Source: Hoylesella pleuritidis JCM 14110 (lineage in GTDB: Bacteria; Bacteroidota; Bacteroidia; Bacteroidales; Bacteroidaceae). From it: a stretch of 64,000 bases of DNA. Of the stretch, positions 62,474 to 64,000 are shown one piece after another. The notes under the pieces are model-generated. The model saw only the letters and a list, made by a program, of their open reading frames with translations. It was not told the origin of the DNA and did not search any database. Each line of letters opens with the position of its first letter. Position 1 is the first letter of the stretch. The stretch spans positions 84,877-148,876 of the forward strand of contig NZ_BAJN01000006.1 of assembly GCF_000613725.1 (NCBI RefSeq), written 5' to 3'. The position numbers were made by a program, and so were the translations under genes.

Positions 62474-63733
62474 ATGAATATTTTACAGGAGTTGAGAAGG
62501 AAAGATCATCCGAGGATTTTGGGTGGACTTGATATCTTGAAATATATCGGACCGGGATTACTTGTTACCGTCGGATTTATTGATCCAGGAAATTGGGCCA
62601 GCAACTTTGCTGCTGGGTCAGAGTTCGGATATGCGTTGTTATGGGTGGTAACACTTTCGACGATTATGCTTATTGCCTTGCAGCATAATGTGGCGCATCT
62701 TGGTATCGTGACAGGATTGTGTTTGAGCGAAGCAGCCGAGAAGTACACACCACGTTGGGTGGGGCGCCCCATCATCATCAGTGCTGTCCTGGCCAGTATC
62801 TCTACGTCGATGGCAGAGATACTTGGGGCTGCCATTGCGCTGCAAATGCTGTTCGGAATCCCTATTGCGTGGGGCTCAATTCTTACCGTGGCAGCCGTAC
62901 TCATTATGCTTTTCACCAATTCTTATAGGCGGATGGAACGTGCCATCATCGGGTTTGTATCAATGATTGGCTTGTCGTTTGTTTATGAACTTTTTCTTGT
63001 CGATATCAACTGGCCTGCAGCAGCTTATGGTTGGGTCATTCCAAGTGTGCCGCACGGTAGTTTGCTCATTATTATGAGTGTACTTGGAGCAGTCGTGATG
63101 CCCCATAATCTATTCCTTCATTCTGAAGTAATTCAGAGTAGGCAGATCAATACTCAAGGAAAAATGAATATAGAGAAGACGCTGAAATATGAGTTTATGG
63201 ACACGCTTTTCTCAATGGCCGCAGGTTGGGCAATCAATAGTGCTATGATTTTGCTCGCTGCCTCTACGTTTTTCCAAAATGGTACACACGTGGAAGAACT
63301 TTCCCAAGCACAGGCTCTTCTTGCACCGTTATTGGGTAATAATGCCAGTAATATTTTTGCCATTGCTTTGCTCTTAGCGGGAATTTCGAGTACGATTACG
63401 AGTGGAATGGCAGCCGGAAGTATTTTTGCGGGGATGTTCGGTGAGGCGTATAATACCAAAGATACACACTCCATTGTGGGGATTTTGATCTCACTCGGTG
63501 CGGCATTGCTCATCATTTTTTTCATTGCTGATCCATTTGAAGGATTGATTTACTCACAGATGATTTTGAGTGTTCAACTTCCCTTTACCGTTTTTTTACA
63601 AGTGAGTCTTACGTCTTCTAAGCGTGTGATGGGGATTTACGCCAATCGTTCGTGGAATTCGGCTTTCTTATATTTTCTTGCTACGATTGTTACTGTATTG
63701 AACATTTGGTTATTGGTGGAGAGTCTGATGTAA
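62474..63733 (+). CDS. mntH: NRAMP-family divalent metal transporter (Mn2+/Fe2+)
   Basis: 419 residues, eleven or so membrane helices. Helix 1 metal-site GFIDPGNWASNFAAGSEFGYALLWV (the D-P-G-N motif) and helix 6 GAVVMPHNLFLHSEVIQSR (M-P-H-N). Both unwound-helix motifs are intact, so Mn2+/Fe2+ import with protons is expected. Monocistronic. Confidence 0.94.
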   Translation: MNILQELRRKDHPRILGGLDILKYIGPGLLVTVGFIDPGNWASNFAAGSEFGYALLWVVTLSTIMLIALQHNVAHLGIVTGLCLSEAAEKYTPRWVGRPIIISAVLASISTSMAEILGAAIALQMLFGIPIAWGSILTVAAVLIMLFTNSYRRMERAIIGFVSMIGLSFVYELFLVDINWPAAAYGWVIPSVPHGSLLIIMSVLGAVVMPHNLFLHSEVIQSRQINTQGKMNIEKTLKYEFMDTLFSMAAGWAINSAMILLAASTFFQNGTHVEELSQAQALLAPLLGNNASNIFAIALLLAGISSTITSGMAAGSIFAGMFGEAYNTKDTHSIVGILISLGAALLIIFFIADPFEGLIYSQMILSVQLPFTVFLQVSLTSSKRVMGIYANRSWNSAFLYFLATIVTVLNIWLLVESLM

Positions 63734-63851
63734 AAAGTAATCAAATAAATTAATTTATCTTCAAGGTATGAGTTATCCGATGAGATTGTAGTTTGGTTCT
63801 GAGTAATAATTTATCAGTAGGATTTAGAGAACTGTCTTAGCCTGAAAAAAG

Positions 63852-63876
63852 TTGACTCAATAAAAATAAGAGTCAA
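63852..63876 (-). terminator. Terminator of the gene entering from the right edge
   Basis: TTGACTC and GAGTCAA stem; the minus-strand read continues into CTTTTTTC. Confidence 0.65.
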
Positions 63877-63917
63877 TATTAAAAATCGTTCAGAAGAAGA
63901 AGTACTAAAACGTGCTT

Positions 63918-64000
63918 TTAATTCACAGCAACAAGGCTCCGTTGTTCTTCAGAGCCGTTCGGAAGTTCTACGTCAAAACTCTCCCACCAATGAGAGTCTT
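63918..64000 (-). CDS. C-terminal fragment of a gene crossing the right edge
   Basis: The last 26 residues (DSHWWESFDVELPNGSEE ... then stop at 63918-63920). It is backed by the terminator 42 bp downstream. Too short to assign. Confidence 0.4.
   Translation of the reverse strand, partial: DSHWWESFDVELPNGSEEQRSLVAVN

Overview
The window comes from a Bacteroidetes chromosome, most likely a Prevotella-type member of the Bacteroidales. This rests on TAnnTTTG promoter boxes before almost every transcription unit, few Shine-Dalgarno sequences, TonB-dependent receptor, fimbrillin-type and DUF-lipoprotein families, a type B L31 protein, and the parA-parB-DUF5683-lytic transglycosylase-relA order. 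Base composition is moderate throughout. I see no prophage, insertion sequence, CRISPR array or rRNA operon.

Layout: 1-5 kb holds a partial exported CbiX-like protein, a TonB-domain/TPR-regulator pair and a GHL10-type glycoside hydrolase. 5-13 kb holds cstA with a small outer-membrane barrel, recR with a membrane protein, glycosyltransferase and acetyltransferase, two tRNA-Asp genes, an SPFH/ribbon-helix-helix pair and an alpha/beta hydrolase. 13-28 kb is housekeeping: rsgA, frr, a GAF-type methionine sulfoxide reductase, rsmA, a flippase-like protein, an M20 dipeptidase, corA, a DUF349 protein, tRNA-Gln, rsfS, ftsH, cdsA, lpxB and surE. 28.8-35 kb is the chromosome segregation, cell wall and stringent response operon. 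35-46 kb holds merR, alaS, an SprT-like protein, a gutted metallophosphoesterase, a thioredoxin-like protein, ddh, an FMN-binding protein, a LolD-like ATPase, an S1-domain protein, trxB and a glutathione peroxidase. 46-56.7 kb holds two lipoproteins and what looks like a nucleic-acid scavenging locus: secreted nuclease, two OB-fold lipoproteins, TonB-dependent receptor, exported endonuclease/phosphatase, followed by a UDG-like protein and udk. 57-64 kb holds a fimbrillin-like locus and an NRAMP transporter.

The most unusual content is between genes. Four elements (10322-10508, 15565-15751, 35737-35923, 40111-40297) are each exactly 187 bp. Each is built on one 11-bp lattice of 17 modules: a 33-bp dyad (11-bp arm, 11-bp loop, 11-bp arm), then five copies of the palindrome TTAACSGTTAA spaced exactly 22 bp, then another 33-bp dyad. 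Partial arrays with the same 22-bp phase lie at 595-714, 3031-3151 and 26599-26674. Sequence drifts between copies while length and register stay fixed, which suggests selection on helical spacing, as for a cooperative DNA-binding or nucleoid protein.

A second layer is a set of long, near-perfect hairpins at gene ends, some in recognisable families. Seven genes, including the normally essential ftsH and cdsA, carry single-base frameshifts. That pattern points to sequence or assembly errors more than to decay; I annotate these genes at full length and flag the break. Promoters are called from sequence alone.
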